Below the pieces are notes generated by a model. It did no database searches, had not been told where the DNA came from, and worked only from the letters and a program-made list of their open reading frames with translations. Of a DNA stretch of 60,000 nt, positions 15,001-31,841 are shown piece after piece. Positions within the stretch are counted from its first letter, which is position 1. The number at the start of each line of letters is the position of its first letter. The translations under genes and the position numbers were made by a program. The stretch is from Membranipora membranacea. Lineage: Eukaryota > Bryozoa > Gymnolaemata > Cheilostomatida > Membraniporidae. The stretch is from contig OU612070.1 of assembly GCA_914767715.1 (NCBI GenBank), positions 23,798,025-23,858,024 of the forward strand. Direction: 5' to 3'.

Positions 15001-18000
15001 GAGATTAAGCAAGTAAAGTGATGAAACAAGGATGCACCTGTATCAACTTGGATGCTATGGTACACAGGGTAAATGTTTTGGCAAAATTTCCAACTACCAG
15101 TTTACGATCCTGAATCGTCATTCCTAACCGGGCTGCTAACAGAGCAAATATGATAACGCCAACTTGAAATTTGCAGCAAAACTAGGTCCAGCTAGTGATG
15201 TGGATCAATCGCCACTGCGCTAACCTATTGTAAGATATATGCTACGGCAAAACACTCAGGAAGAGGACATGTGACGATAAAGACAGGACAGAAACAAGTA
15301 CAAAGCAGACGACAAATGTGATGCAAAAGGCTCAGAATATTATATCCTTACTTGATCAGGTGAGCGATGAACAAACTCTCTAGTTTAATCAGTTGTGAGA
15401 TCAGCAGAGCCCAACCGCCAACAATACCTGATCAAAAACGTTAGTGAGTTACTGGAATTTTACTACTTAAAAAACTCAAGTATTAGAGCAGCCTTATCTT
15501 TTGACATTTAAAAGCAACTGAGATGACAGCAGCACAATCTCATGAGAGGTAATGGAACTGACACCACCTTTAAATCAGATTCTAGGAGCCACTGAACAGT
15601 TATTTCATGTCAGCGTGATAAATCAAAATCAAACTGTGCCGCACATCAAATTGATAATCATCTTCAATAGGGGAATAAGTGAGCCGCCACAGGAACTATT
15701 CTTACAAGTATACCGTACCTCCATAAACTGCTGCTAGGGTATCCTTAACTCCTGTTGGTGATATTTGAGAGTTGACAGCAATTGTTTTATATAATCCAGA
15801 AAAGAAATACGAAATTATCTGAACGAAATGTCTCTTATTGGATCGACCGGGAAAGAAGATTGCGCTAAGGTTCTACTCTGCTGTTTGAGAAGTGAGAGAT
15901 ATTAGGTCATATATTATAACCCTGCTACGCAATTCTCTTTAATTGCTGCTTAAAATCGTAAGCTGCAACAATCTGCCTTTCGCTGATGTATTCGGCAAGC
16001 TAATGCCTTCCACACAGTCAGATATGCCCACCTTGGTCTGATTAATCATAAACACACAGACTGTTAATACCTATGAACTCATTAGCAGCATCAGAAATGA
16101 GGCTCTACAAAACTATTGAGGGTGGGTAAGATAAGCATTCACTCTGCATGGAAGGTCAGCGTATCATCATCTCAGCAAAGATAAACAGCATCCTGGTGTG
16201 ATAAAACAAATCACTGGCCAGCTACATTCGCTGTCGGCCTATTTTCTTACAACCAACATAAATGAAACAACAAAAAGACATGTCTTATTCTCTTCCTCTT
16301 CTTCTCTGATTCTAGAGCAATGTTGATGAGAAATAACTTTGGGTGCTGTTGGGGGGGGGGGGGGGGGTAGAATGTACTTGAGCACTTATATTTAATTGGG
16401 TCAACTTTAAATTGAGAAGGACAATTTCCTACCTGGTGGCATGACCTGAAGCCAACTATTATGTAACAATCGTCAATCAAAATCTTTGGGAATAAATTAG
16501 CAGGTATAATAGGAAACAGCCTGAAATCTGATCGAAAATACTCACTCATATCAAATAACCTCTATTAACAACAGCCACGAAATGCCTGCATATCTACGAG
16601 CAACCATAGTGCATAGTCAGAAGTAAGGCAAAGATGAATGTTGTTGATAGAGAGGCGGGTTATAAGCACGGACTAACAATCCCAATGGGCAGTGAGGTAG
16701 CCTTGTCAAGCGGTTGCAAAAAAAATTAGTTGCCTGACAAGGCTAGCAGTGAGGGTGTAGTATTTCATATGTGACGCAGTGACTAGATCTTCTAACAAAA
16801 ACTATAATGATAATATAGGGTATCCGAGCTGCTGCAAAAGTCAACCTAGTCATGAATAACTCTGACTGACCAAATCTCTTGAACTTTTACCAGAAAGTTT
16901 TCAGTGGAAATCACTAAACTACATCGCCTATGAGGTATCAATATTCTTTTCGCATCCAGAAACTCCTATCTGAACTGGGTTGAGTACTCAGTACTCAGTA
17001 CTCGATCTTTTCAGACACAGACCTTTGCTATATTCAGGACTAATTAGGGTGCATCTTATTAAGAGCTTAGTTAGAGGCAATAATGTCTTATCAAATCGCA
17101 ACCAAAATACATGTAAGAGAAAGACTCCTGCATCTAGAGTAGCTAGCGTTGTGATGTGCCAGTTATGCTTAATTAATTGGGAGTCTGAGTTTGTTATTCC
17201 CTGTGCTGAGATACAGGGGGATACACAAGTTATTAAACACTACAATATTGCCTTGTATACTCTTAATGCACATTACAGACTGCATCACATAGATACAGGT
17301 AATTAATCTACATGGGTACTGATCCCTATTACCCATCACACAGGAATGCACACCTACGCAAAGTTCATCAGGGAGGGGCAACTTCAATAAAGTGTATGAC
17401 TAATTCGGTCGGGTGCACTGCGAAAGTCATAAACACGGACAAGTCAAGACAAGGCAAATAAGCTAGTAATACCTAGCCAAAATCAACTAATCAGCAGCCA
17501 GTTTAGCAAAATAATTGCATAATAAGACCACTAATTATAAAATCAAATTACGTGCATCACGGAACATTGTGCAAGCATGTGTAAACATACAAACACACTG
17601 GTATAATGCTTACAACTTAAATTTTTTAAAGCTGCCTCAGGTCATTTAGTGTTATGTTTTTGAAAATGTGGTCAGTGTGTGAAGATACAGTCCGGGATCA
17701 GGGTTGTCCAAATAGTTGCGAGTTCCTATCTACACCGTCTTACAATTACATATGTGAGGGAGTTTGGAACATTACCCAAACTCCCTGCAAATGCAAAGTT
17801 TGCAACTACCCTGTCTCATAATGCTGTGCAAGGACGGACCAATTTCCAATTCTGGTAAAAGGATTTCTTTTTAGACATCACATCATGATTCAAGAAGCAT
17901 AACATACCTGAATATCTGGGCTGATGTCTCCCTCGACTGATTCTATTGCATTACTGTTACCATTTAGGTTACATAATCCATCAGTAGACCCTCTAAAATC

Positions 18001-19315
18001 AGTACAAAACATAATGTTTTATAGTGTACTTTTTTTGTGGTCATAGAAATTTGAAAATCTGTTCAAATGGTGACCGTAAAAAAGAAATTACGGACATTAA
18101 ATATGAAACGATGATTCATCTAACATCCCCTTCCCCCCAACACAATAATATTCAATTATGAAGTCAACGTGAAATTCCAGACAGCATTATCAACTTTCGA
18201 AGTGGTCAAAAGTTCACTGCATATTTGCTGATTCAGCGTCAGCAATGTGGGGTTTTATAGTGCACACATTGAATAATAACAACTACTGTAGCCTTTCAAA
18301 ATCACTGGCTGTCAGTGGCAAGACTCTCAACCACAACCTTGGAACATTAAACGTCTGCATTTGAGATTTTCCTCAGTTCGAACATAAGATATAATATCAG
18401 AGACTATAGATATATCTATAGTCTCTGATAATATCACATAATGTTCAATAGGTGCAGGCAACTCCTTATGAGTAAAGGCCTATCTTGCCTGAGACCAGGG
18501 AGGGTGGGATCCCACCCTCCCTGCTGAGACCAGGGAGTTTGTGACAGAGTCACTGCTGGGGCCAGAGAGTTAAAGGACAACTCCCTTCCGGGACTAGGAA
18601 GTATGGCCCAATTTCCCCTGTTGGGACATCTGGTTATAGGCCTTCAAATAAGCTCTTTTTGTAAACAATCGGTCATCCAGCAAACAATTATTCCTGGCGT
18701 GGTTGCCTTTGGAGGAAACCAATTGAAAGCAACTCCAAATGCAAGAGATCGAAGCAGCATTATAAAAGAGCATCTTGGGAACCCTAGCTAGGGTCTACTC
18801 TACCATTACATTATCTGACGCAGAATAATTATGACACATGGTTAATGCCAATTATGATAGTGACATCAAACATGTAACCACACAATTATTCACTCAGACA
18901 ATAACATCCATGTATCACACAACTCCCTTACTCGTAGTGTGACCTGCCAACTCTGGTCTGAGCAATAAACTGCCCAAGGAAGTCCCGTCTGAATAAATGT
19001 ATGACTGTCAATTCAGCCTACTACACTACTTTCTGTATGTTTACATGCAAGATTACTTTCATACATATGAAACATAACATGAGGTACAGAATAGACCCTC
19101 AAACATCTACAAAACACACTACCAAGATCATACCTAACTTCGAGGTTAGCGTCGATGGATAGTTCCTGCCCATTCTCTTTTGACCATTTTTTTCTTGGTT
19201 TGTCTCCAAATGAAAGAGTTCTTTTGGCAGGTTTTCTGTTTTTCCTCGACATAGATGGGGAATCTGTGAGTGACGTTGTCTCCCCGCGGGTACTGGATGA
19301 TGCTTTGTTGCCCAT
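1..19315 (-). CDS. Myristoylation-type, Gly/Lys-rich scaffold-like protein (AHNAK-like repeats), 3' end outside window
   Basis: Function unknown; I infer a membrane-associated scaffold. Coding exons (minus strand): 19315-19134, 17992-17908, 12451-12396, 10769-10198, 6257-6171, 5447-5317, 4699-4600, 3380-3289, 2375 (or 2381)-2315, 1728-1657, 1263-1114, 336-283 and 103-1 (continues). All junctions are GT-AG and the phases chain without a break, giving about 581 codons in the window. The N-terminus MGNKASSS fits an N-myristoylation signal (Gly2, Ser6) and a Lys/Arg-rich stretch follows. Lys-rich blocks LSMPGFKKKS, FSLPGFGKKHK and LNMPFGFGKKK resemble the MPGF/MPKF motifs of AHNAK/periaxin proteins. 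Later exons carry a run of 14 Ser, then GGGLGGG-type glycine repeats and two copies of a DVDVKGPS(L/V)SVGAD unit. From exon 4 on, most introns are phase 1, so exons could be duplicated in frame. The start is fixed by the first ATG after the acceptor at 19329. AHNAK relationship is a resemblance only; further small exons in the long introns cannot be excluded. Confidence 0.78.
1114..1728 (-). repeat. Duplicated phase-1 exon pair encoding DVDVKGPS(L/V)SVGAD units
   Basis: Exons 1728-1657 (72 bp) and 1263-1114 (150 bp) both end in nearly the same 20-odd residues, DVDVKGPSLSVGADAPSAD and DVDVKGPSVSVGADAPSAD, followed by IS and a split Gly codon. Both exons are phase 1 at each end, so they are shuffling-competent. 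The second adds a leading block of GGGL/GGGF repeats. This points to tandem exon duplication within the gene; the unit is loosely like the VDVKGPK repeats of AHNAK. Confidence 0.7.
2039..2068. repeat. Perfect 30-bp palindrome
   Basis: Self-complementary sequence centred between 2053 and 2054 with half-site ACAGAGTAAGGATAT; it lies in an intron of the scaffold-like gene. Related CCTTACTCT half-sites occur near 10943 and 19955. Possibly the remains of a small mobile hairpin. Confidence 0.7.
6258..10197 (-). other. Large intron of scaffold-like gene
   Basis: About 3.9 kb between two phase-1 junctions. I find no repeat family, RNA gene or convincing exon in it. A small phase-1 exon, like those further 3', could be missed by eye. 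Confidence 0.45.
12508..12527. repeat. Homopolymer G tract (20 bases)
   Basis: Uninterrupted run of G, just upstream (minus strand) of the exon at 12451-12396. A second tract of 17 G is at 16351-16367. Such runs are length-unstable and can form quadruplexes; exact length may be a sequencing estimate. Confidence 0.9.
16351..16367. repeat. Homopolymer G tract (17 bases)
   Basis: Second long G run, intronic in the scaffold-like gene. No other structure is visible around it. Confidence 0.9.
18395..18430. repeat. Perfect 36-bp palindrome
   Basis: Arms TATCAGAGACTATAGATA and its reverse complement meet between 18412 and 18413. A decayed relative with the same CTATAGTCTCT core lies near 3240-3290. 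No gene overlaps it beyond the host region upstream of the second coding exon's intron. Confidence 0.7.
18496..18523. repeat. Perfect 28-bp palindrome (CAGGGAGGGTGGGA arm)
   Basis: The arm at 18496-18509 is mirrored at 18510-18523. A partial, non-palindromic copy of the arm (CCAGGGAGGGTGG) recurs near 24812, so the element is probably repeated in the genome. Confidence 0.65.
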
Positions 19316-19328
19316 TTTTCCAGTTAAT

Positions 19329-22300
19329 CTATGAAACAATAAGTGGTGTTCTAGACAGAATACAATAACCAACGTAAACCATTGCAGACTGAGGGAAAGA
19401 TTGCAAAGCAAGCACAAAATTCTATTCCCGCAACCTTTGCAAATAGTGATGAATTCGCTAATCAAAAATCTTACCAAACAGGTCTGAGAGTTCTGCTTAC
19501 CAATTTTAAAATGACAAAATATGACTAACAAGTATCTGAACCAAAGCCTTTTCCCACGCCTAAAAATGTATAATGGTGACACCATCCAATTTTAAAGATT
19601 CCCAGATGTTTTATTGTTAACAGTGCCAAATATATATTTTGGTATGTGAATTACTCACAGCAAACGTTTGATGAATGACTTTGTATATGAATAGAAATAG
19701 TATTGTAGTCTAATTTTTTTGAAGTGGGCTACTTGAATGAAAGCTTAGATTTTTGTTTATAGTAAGCACAGCACAGCATGACTCTGATTTATTGGGCGGA
19801 TGCTCATTTTTCTTGTTTTGTTAGGTAATCTTATCTCAGAGTTAATCGACATGAATGTGTTTTTTATGTGCTTACAATGCTTACAGGTCATCAACTGGAA
19901 TTCAGGTCATTCCGTAGGGTATTTGATATACTCAAAGAGCAATGATATATCCTTACTCTCTGATATACTGCTGTTATAGCAATAAAAAGCTGCATTCAAC
20001 TTATGCGTAAGCAGTTGGCATACCAAGACATCCTAAATTTGTTCGCACAGTTTTGCACATGGATGTATGCATAATATGGTTAACGGATGAAGTTGTTACA
20101 TCCACAACACAATCAGAATAAGACACTTGCCAAAGTGAAAGAAAAGCCTTTTTTGGTGATATCCCCTTGACTTACCTGGTACAGACAGTTCTTGCATGAG
20201 GACTCAATGACAAGCTTACGTAACGCTTTATGTTGGAAGCAGCAAACGCAAAGAGATTTTGTTCATGGTGTTCCATGCAAACATGCATTCATTACCAATA
20301 ATCGGTCAATTTCAATTCTCTCCGCTGGCACTTCTATTGGGTATTGCATGTTGGCGGCTTATTATTTCCCAAAAATTAAGGTAAGCAAGCAAACAAATTA
20401 TTCCTTAATTTGGAGTCAATCCAATTAATCCTTGTACAGTTTCCATAGACAGGTAGCTTTCTGAAAATAATGACTGAGAAAACTTTTCAGGCTCATCATT
20501 GATCTAAATTTGGGAGCCGAGGCTTAAAAAAATAATGCCAAGCAGATATGGAAAGGACAAAAGTGTGAAGAATCTTACCTGATCTATGAGTGGTATCTTT
20601 AGAAGGGTTGTTGCTGCAGCATGGAATATCAGTTAACCTTCCTATACAATCAACTGCAGAGATTGGATTCTATGGACTGAATTGTCATAACCTCCAGTAA
20701 AACTTTTATGTTTACCTCCTATTACTCCAATCAGACAATTTGACTGAAAATAGAACCAACTAATATGTTACATGCCTACCATAACTCCTTGTAATGTCAA
20801 CAGCAATTTGCACCCCTTGCAAACATGCTTGATTGGACTGTGACGCAAAAATAACAGCGAGGTCAGCCAAGAATGAGAGAAATGTTTTCTCTTATGACAA
20901 GCTGTTATAGTGCTGATAGCCTCAGATCGTAGGGTGGCATTTGTTTGAGACATTCCATCCTATCAGATGATGACATCTCGGAATTTCTAATTGCTGCCAC
21001 ACCAATATACTCTATCATCTATTGTGTTATGATACTACTGTCAATGTTATTAACATTAACTTTGTGGGTTGGGACTAGAGATAATGGTAATACACACATT
21101 CACGCCTCACACACAGGTCATAAGGTGTCTTATTACTCTGAGTAATACATCAAGGGAGGGGACATAGTAATGGAATGTCGGCCCCCTCTGCTTTGCATTC
21201 CATATCAGAGAATATTAATTTATTAGCTTAGTCACTGAATATTAAACATTGGATAGATGCTGTTTCATTACCATGGGAGTACAGGGGAAATGAAGTGAAT
21301 AACCAGGAATCAATAAAAGCCTGCAGTCTGCAGGCAAACAGCAGAATATACAGTGTTTGAAACCTTAGACTGGTACATTTACCTCCTTGATGAATTTATG
21401 AGATATAAACTCTCTTAGCCTGCATTCATCAAAATGTACTATCCAGGACAGAAACGGGTGGCCATATAGCATAGTGCACAACAAGACAGTCTCTCAATCA
21501 TATGTAGACATACTTGCTAGCCCATTGCCTGTCTTGTCACTCAAATAGAAACCGTATATCCACAAAAAGTTCTAGGTTTGAGTTGATAAAAAATCAGATG
21601 TCTTATCACACGCCACGTCCCGGAGCATAGGCGGCGAAATTAGTTGCCTTAGTGGCGAGGCCGCAATACCTGCGCCAGGTTGCTCTCTGTTTGCAGGCAG
21701 GTCGGAGCACACCTGGGGGCCAACCAAACCCCAGTAGTCGATGGACTGCAGTGGCATACGACCCCACTTCCTTCAGCATTTGCATGCTAAAGGAAAGGCG
21801 CCATAGAGTGTGGTGGGTTGACAAATGAGCTTGCAAAGAGATACAGGGACAGCTGATCAGACAGAAAATTGCATAAGCAAACTCCCTGCATCTACCAACT
21901 GGTTACTGCAAGGGATTGTCATACCATGTGATACATGCTTGTGTGTCAAGTCCTAGTCCTCAAAAGTACACAAACCGTCACCAAGCACTGTCAGTCTGAG
22001 ACACTTACCTCATGTCCAGATAAAAAAAGAAGGCTATGAGAAACTTACAGTAAGCTTAAATGAGCAAATCAGAGTACATACACTCCATTTACCTAAGTTA
22101 AAACTCGAAGTAGAGTTCATATTGAGTTCACATGCAGTATATCCTGCCACATCAGACAATATAAGCAATGTTGTGATCACTCATCCTGAATTTTTGAAAA
22201 GGGATGAAAATATGCGATCAATTATTCATTATTACTACATAGTCGGCTTTTATATTCTATACAAGTGGCAGCTCAACAGAAAAGAAACAATGGGTGTGGT

Positions 22301-23963
22301 TTTTGTAGAAAATAAACTTACCTGCCTGACCGAATAATAAATATGCAGCAGCAAATTTCAATCTTTACAACTTAATGCTATCTTATTCCCTAATGTAATA
22401 CCAGTGTGAACTAAAAACTGATAATGCACTAGCCAATCTGTAAGACTGCTATAGAGGTTTTTTTCCCGGCTTTGATCGTTATTTTTTGCAAAAGATCAGT
22501 AGGCAACTTGATGCCCCGATGCCTCTTTTGTTATACAACCCAGTCAAGCATCTCAGTTCTATTATCTGTTAGTCAGTTAGAAACTTGTTTCGAGAATCTT
22601 TATTCTGCATTGATCACTCATGACTTATAAATGACCCGATCATGCTTGATAAGATTATAACTGAGGACAATTAAGCACAGTCAAGTCAACCCTACCTTTA
22701 GTGTGCAGCCAAATAATCCTGAATGAAGCTGTTTATCTGTATGCATATGTGAATGGTTTAGTATTTCTAGACATCACATACCTGATATGCAGCGATTAAA
22801 GTTTATAGGTCCGAATATGAGCCTCACCTGTTACTTTGCCCAAATAATATTATTTCATGATAGGAACTTCGGACTTACAAACACTTATGTTGCCTGTAAT
22901 TGCCTAAATTAGCCTAATTCTCACATAACATATTGTAAAATGCAGACACAGGTAATAGAAAAGACATTTTCGCCTGTCACAAACACTCAACGTAAGTCCG
23001 TCATATAGTTCTTCCATTTTAAAAGGTCAGTTGTGAGGTTCAATCTTTTGAACACTGATTGGATGTCAGGCAGGAATGGCATTCAAACAGTTCAAATAAA
23101 AAGCATGGAAACTGCTTCAAGTAGAATTAATCTTTTGCCATTGCCAGTTAGCACCTAAGAGGTTTGCATTGTATTTGGAGTTTGGGAAATAGCACCATTT
23201 ATCCATTTCCTTGTAAACAGACCACGCTTGGGATAAAGCTTAGTTTAAATTAGCATCAGTAGCAGCATTGCTCACTCATTGTCCCATAGAGTCAGCTGCA
23301 AATAAACAGAACATACCAGATCAACAAGCTGATAATGTTGTGTCAGGGATAGGATAAGGGGATTAGAAATTTAAGGGCTTTACAGCATAACAAATTAAGA
23401 CCCATTCATCTATAATCTACTGGGTACTTGTCCTAACCAACACAATTATTTGTAAAGCAGCTTGACCGATTTAGCCCGTCATATTACATAACAGAATACT
23501 AATAAACATCATTTCTCCACCAGAAAGAGCTAATAATGGTATCAACAATGTGCTCATGAGATGTGAGCCCAATGATAAAGCAGAGGCCAGGTTTGTAAAT
23601 TGAGTAAACACAGTAGATTTGAGATTGTTCTGCTTATATAACATGAACATAAGATACACGCAATAACATGTAAGCACCCTGAGGGCAACCGGCACGGCAC
23701 TACTAGACTGACAAGGTCAATGGGTGATTCCTTCCTCATGAATTTACAGTAATGTAGTGCAAATGAATTAAATAATCAATGATTGTTATATATGACACAT
23801 CGTATCAGAAACATGATCCTGCAGTATGCAATTCAGATCTGAGAGCATCAATTACAAATTTTGCCAAATTAAAGTATTATTAGCTATTATTGTAGGCCTA
23901 TATCTTAATTATAGTACCTATGACAGTAATATGATTATTATAACTCACTGGGGAATCACTTAC
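19329..23963 (-). other. First intron of scaffold-like gene (proposed)
   Basis: About 4.6 kb without convincing coding sequence. It contains a minus-strand copy of a tRNA-derived SINE near 21570-21830 and otherwise AT-rich unique sequence. Short open frames here show no recognisable protein features. Confidence 0.4.
21570..21830 (-). mobile_element. tRNA-derived SINE copy (family 1), diverged head
   Basis: Read on the minus strand, this matches the SINE at 50427-50665. Shared parts are CACTGCAGTCCA, the block around CCCCAGGTGTGCTCCGACCT, then GCAAACAGAGAGCAA, TTGCGGCCTCGCC and TTTCGCCGCC, in the same order and spacing. The anticodon-arm-like hairpin is also present. The A box is poorly preserved here, so this is the older copy. 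It lies inside the proposed first intron of the scaffold-like gene, in the same orientation as the gene. Confidence 0.75.
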
Positions 23964-24120
23964 CTGTGCTGATGGTTGCGTCCCCGAGATTTGTTTGCCC
24001 CCTTTTGCACTGTCTAGTTTTAGTTAGGTCTTTTCTGCTTCCGTGAACTTCGAAAAAATTTCGCAGAGGCGTTGCACGAGGAGAGGAGCAGACGCGAATT
24101 TGCGAAATACGAGCTGTTAC
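23964..24120 (-). other. Probable non-coding first exon (5' UTR) of the scaffold-like gene
   Basis: A strong donor CAG|GTAAGT reads on the minus strand at 23964/23963. The sequence behind it (to about 24120) is richer in CpG than its surroundings and has no long reading frame. The next minus-strand acceptor that leads to a coding start is at 19329-19330, 14 bases before the ATG at 19315. I infer that transcription starts near 24100-24150. The 5' limit is a guess, because I see no clear TATA or initiator element. Confidence 0.42.
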
Positions 24121-24149
24121 CACACTCACAGGTACTCAGTGGCACTTAG

Positions 24150-24918
24150 ATATGTGTATAAAAGTTCATCCAGTCACTGATTATGAGACGCTAACCCCTC
24201 TGGCTGGGAGTTTATACAGCAGCCCTCGAGAGCACTTCACGCGTATTCTACCGATGATTATAACCCAATCACAACTGATAAAACTCTGATGAATCTCCGA
24301 TGATTAAAACGGATAAAAATCTGAATTACAGCTTCCACCGCTTTTATCTCAGACAATATGTTCAGGTGAAATAAATAATTGAAATTGAAAATTAGATTTT
24401 CGCCAATAACAAGCTGCATTACCTAGCGCTGCAGACAATGTGAGTGCTTGCAATTCAAGACTTGAGGGGATTAAATTGTGAAGTAAACATGTTTGTTTGC
24501 CAGAAGATTATTATTATTATCAATGGCCTGGTAAGGTCTAACAATGTTAGGCTGATTGCTGACAGTATGTGGTGGCCAAGAGTTGATAAAATTTCATTCC
24601 GAACATAGCGGCAAATTCAAACCTAAATAATCATTCTACCATTAGCGCTCATAACATCTAGACTTCTGTTCATTCTAACAGAGCAGCTCTTTGAATGAAA
24701 TTCTAACAATTGCATCTCAGCTTTAGTCAGGAGATGAACGAAACAAAGTTGTGCGTACACTCTAAAAGGGCAGACAACTCTTTCTTTCTCACAGTTTCAA
24801 AATGCTTATACCAGGGAGGGTGGAAGGGGATCCCTCACTACTTATACCAGGTGCACGAGGCAATATAACAGAGGCCTATGAGCACAGGGTTGGAAGGGTA
24901 GTTATTTGCTAACACTTG

Positions 24919-24954
<36 letters not shown>

Positions 24955-27008
24955 ATGCTATAGATAGATATTAACTTGAAAAAAAACTTACCAATTCTTC
25001 TAATGGGTTCAGTCGTAGATATCTTACCAGCATCGTGACCGTTCATCAGCAGATATTTTAACTAAACTAAAAAAATTGATAATCATAAAAGCAGCCATTT
25101 TTGAAATTGTACCTTTAACTTCTCCCAACATAATATATTTGTATGCATAAGTTAGTCTGTCAGTATCATTATAACATTGCGCAAGACATTGTGTGTTGCT
25201 TGATATGGTTAGCCGATCTATCTCATGTGTTAAGGTGATTTATCAGTTTGTACGAAATTTTTATATGTTATACCCACCAACCCTAGGCACATTTTCAACA
25301 ATAAGACACAATGACTTACTGTATCAAGACATCACATACCAAGTTATAAATATATATGTATGTTTGTATATATATATATATATATATTTATGCCATTAAC
25401 AACCATAAAGAGATAAATGAGAATTTTTTATGGAGAATATTGTTTTATGGACATAATAAGATAGAAGTCAGAGAAGAAAGCAAAGCGATGGGAATACATC
25501 AACAAAGCTTTAGCATTTAGCTGTTTCATTTTCTCTAACAATAACTTGAGATTAATAATTTATGGACAGGGTGAAACCCAAGCTTCAATTTTGCTTCCTC
25601 GCAAGATAAATGCAGATTTTAAAATTACATCAACTCTCGTACACTTTATTATTTAGCAAACATTTTAATGAATTTGAAATTCAGTGCACTGGTCCCAAGA
25701 AAAATACAAGCAAAAGTACAATGTCCTTCTTGTATGGTTTGGGAGTGTAAGTTTATTATTTGTTAATCATGATCACAAGCCGCATACATATCACTGACTG
25801 ATCTCCCAACCATCACCGCCCCTTAGATCTGAAGTAGTACGTAAAAGGCTTCTGACATGATATCCACAATGCCAGTCTATTCATTAACAAAGTGTGCAGG
25901 GTGCTTCCACTCTACGGGTAACCAGACAAAAATTCTCTCAATAATATTAGTGATATGCACTGCAGGGACTGTTGATACAGAAATCATTTACTTGTTCCGA
26001 TACTAGATCTACATTGAAAAGGCACGCCAGGTGTGATAGAAAGCTTTATCGAGGGGATCAAGTCATGGTGCCTCATAAAAAAGGAGTTCCGGACTTAATT
26101 TTTCGGAAAAAAGGCAAACAGATGCTAAGTGTCGCTATACTTCCTCTATTATATGTCCTAGGTCAACTCATAACAATGTTGTTACTCTGGGAGTTATGAG
26201 ACTATAGCAATGATAACCAACTAACTCCAAACAAAAATTCACGTACATGCCATTACAACCGAGTTAATGCATCATAACGGTAGCTTCATCTTCGATTAAT
26301 GACCACATGGATACTGTTGTCATGTGACCAATTAGCCCAAGTGTCACACACAGACAGTGGATGGGAGCAGACACTGACATTCGTGTGATTTATCCCTGTG
26401 TGTAGAGGTTAGGGGCCAGATGATTCAGGTTTAATTTCAAGACTCACACATATGTTGCATAGAAGAGGGCTAAATATTATTGTCACTTAGCTAACACTCT
26501 AATGATATGCATTTTCTATATTCTAAAACTCTTGCTTCAATTATCAAACTGACAGTATCAACGGTTAAGTGCTGATGTGAGAACTTTCCTTCGGTTACCA
26601 CAACTCTGCAAACACCAAAACTACATGCAAAACCGGTTTCAGTTTTATCCCTTTGCAATCTTAATTGATTTAAATCTCAAATTTTTTTTCAAAGATGAAT
26701 ATTTTAATACATGATACAAATGAATGATAAACATACTACAATATTTACAATATTTAACTCTACGCCAATCGACTTTCCAGCAGATAAAGTCTGTACATAA
26801 GTTTGACTATTAACATAAAACAGTATCACCAAGCTACATTACACAATGTAATCGGGTGTTATACACCTTCGCAGGGTGATGGGTAGATTAGAGAGATATA
26901 TAACATCATAATAAAGGAGGATAGAGCTTAGTACAGCTAACGAGCCAGTAACACAATACCATCCATCCATAGCCGTCATCTCGCCGACGCTACCGCTGAC
27001 CTGTTGAC
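24150..27008. other. Intergenic spacer between ILF2 3' end and the scaffold-like gene
   Basis: No supported gene. It contains an AT dinucleotide run at 24922-24951 and a TA run near 25367-25387. ILF2's 3' UTR must occupy the right end (minus strand, below 27009), but I see no clear polyadenylation signal. Open frames here are short and featureless. Confidence 0.5.
24922..24951. repeat. (AT)n microsatellite
   Basis: About 15 AT units in the spacer upstream of the scaffold-like gene. Confidence 0.9.
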
Positions 27009-31249
<4,241 letters not shown>

Positions 31250-31731
31250 GGCAGCACGTCTTTCTTGTCCTTATGCAAGGTGTCTAACAAATCAGAATTC
31301 CGTATACATTAGTTGTCTCAGCAGCATTGGTAAGATTGTGCCTAATATCAGAGTTTAACAACAATAAATGGGAAGAAAGAAGAGGAGAATTGTCAAGATA
31401 GATTTTTTGGGCCAAAAGTTGGGTTTTAGATCCATGGAAAAGAAAGAGGTGTTTCATAGTAGTGATTTGTTAGAATTCGAGAACATAAAATACATCTTTT
31501 GAATCAGCTGAAAATATTTTAAAACTAGGTGAAGCTTTTAATTTTCCATTTCCTCAGATAATCTGATGGTTCACAGGCGAATGAAATAATAGCAAATCAC
31601 TCGAAATCCAAACCTTGAGGGTTTAATCGTTTCATTACGAGAGGATAACTCATATTATAGAGTGTATTTTTTTTTTAAAGTAGCCATAGGAGCGGTAGAA
31701 GGGTTGATCAGGGCTCACAACCACTCAGATG

Positions 31732-31841
31732 TTAGTCTAAGTGCTCAGACTCCAAGGCGCAGGGAGTTACTTGCGCAAGCTATCAAACTTGATAGCTTGC
31801 GCAAGTAACTCCCTGCGCCTTGGAGTCTGAGCACTTAGACT
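31732..31841. mobile_element. 110-bp foldback element with perfect 53-bp arms, flanked by a 9-10 bp direct repeat
   Basis: Positions 31734-31786 are the exact reverse complement of 31789-31841, leaving a 2-base loop (AC). The direct repeat ACTCAGATG(T) sits at 31723-31731 and 31842-31850, abutting the element as a target-site duplication would. A 9-bp duplication matches Mutator-like transposition and the two other elements in this window. It lies about 480 bases upstream of the ILF2 start codon. Transcribed from either strand it would form a perfect hairpin RNA. Confidence 0.8.

Larger units (their letters stand above)
12452..17907 (-). other. Large intron of scaffold-like gene
   Basis: About 5.5 kb between phase-0 exons 17992-17908 and 12451-12396. 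It holds a 17-base G run at 16351-16367 and a short three-copy AGTACTC repeat near 16982. I see no further exon, but a small phase-0 exon could be hidden because both flanking junctions are phase 0. Confidence 0.45.
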
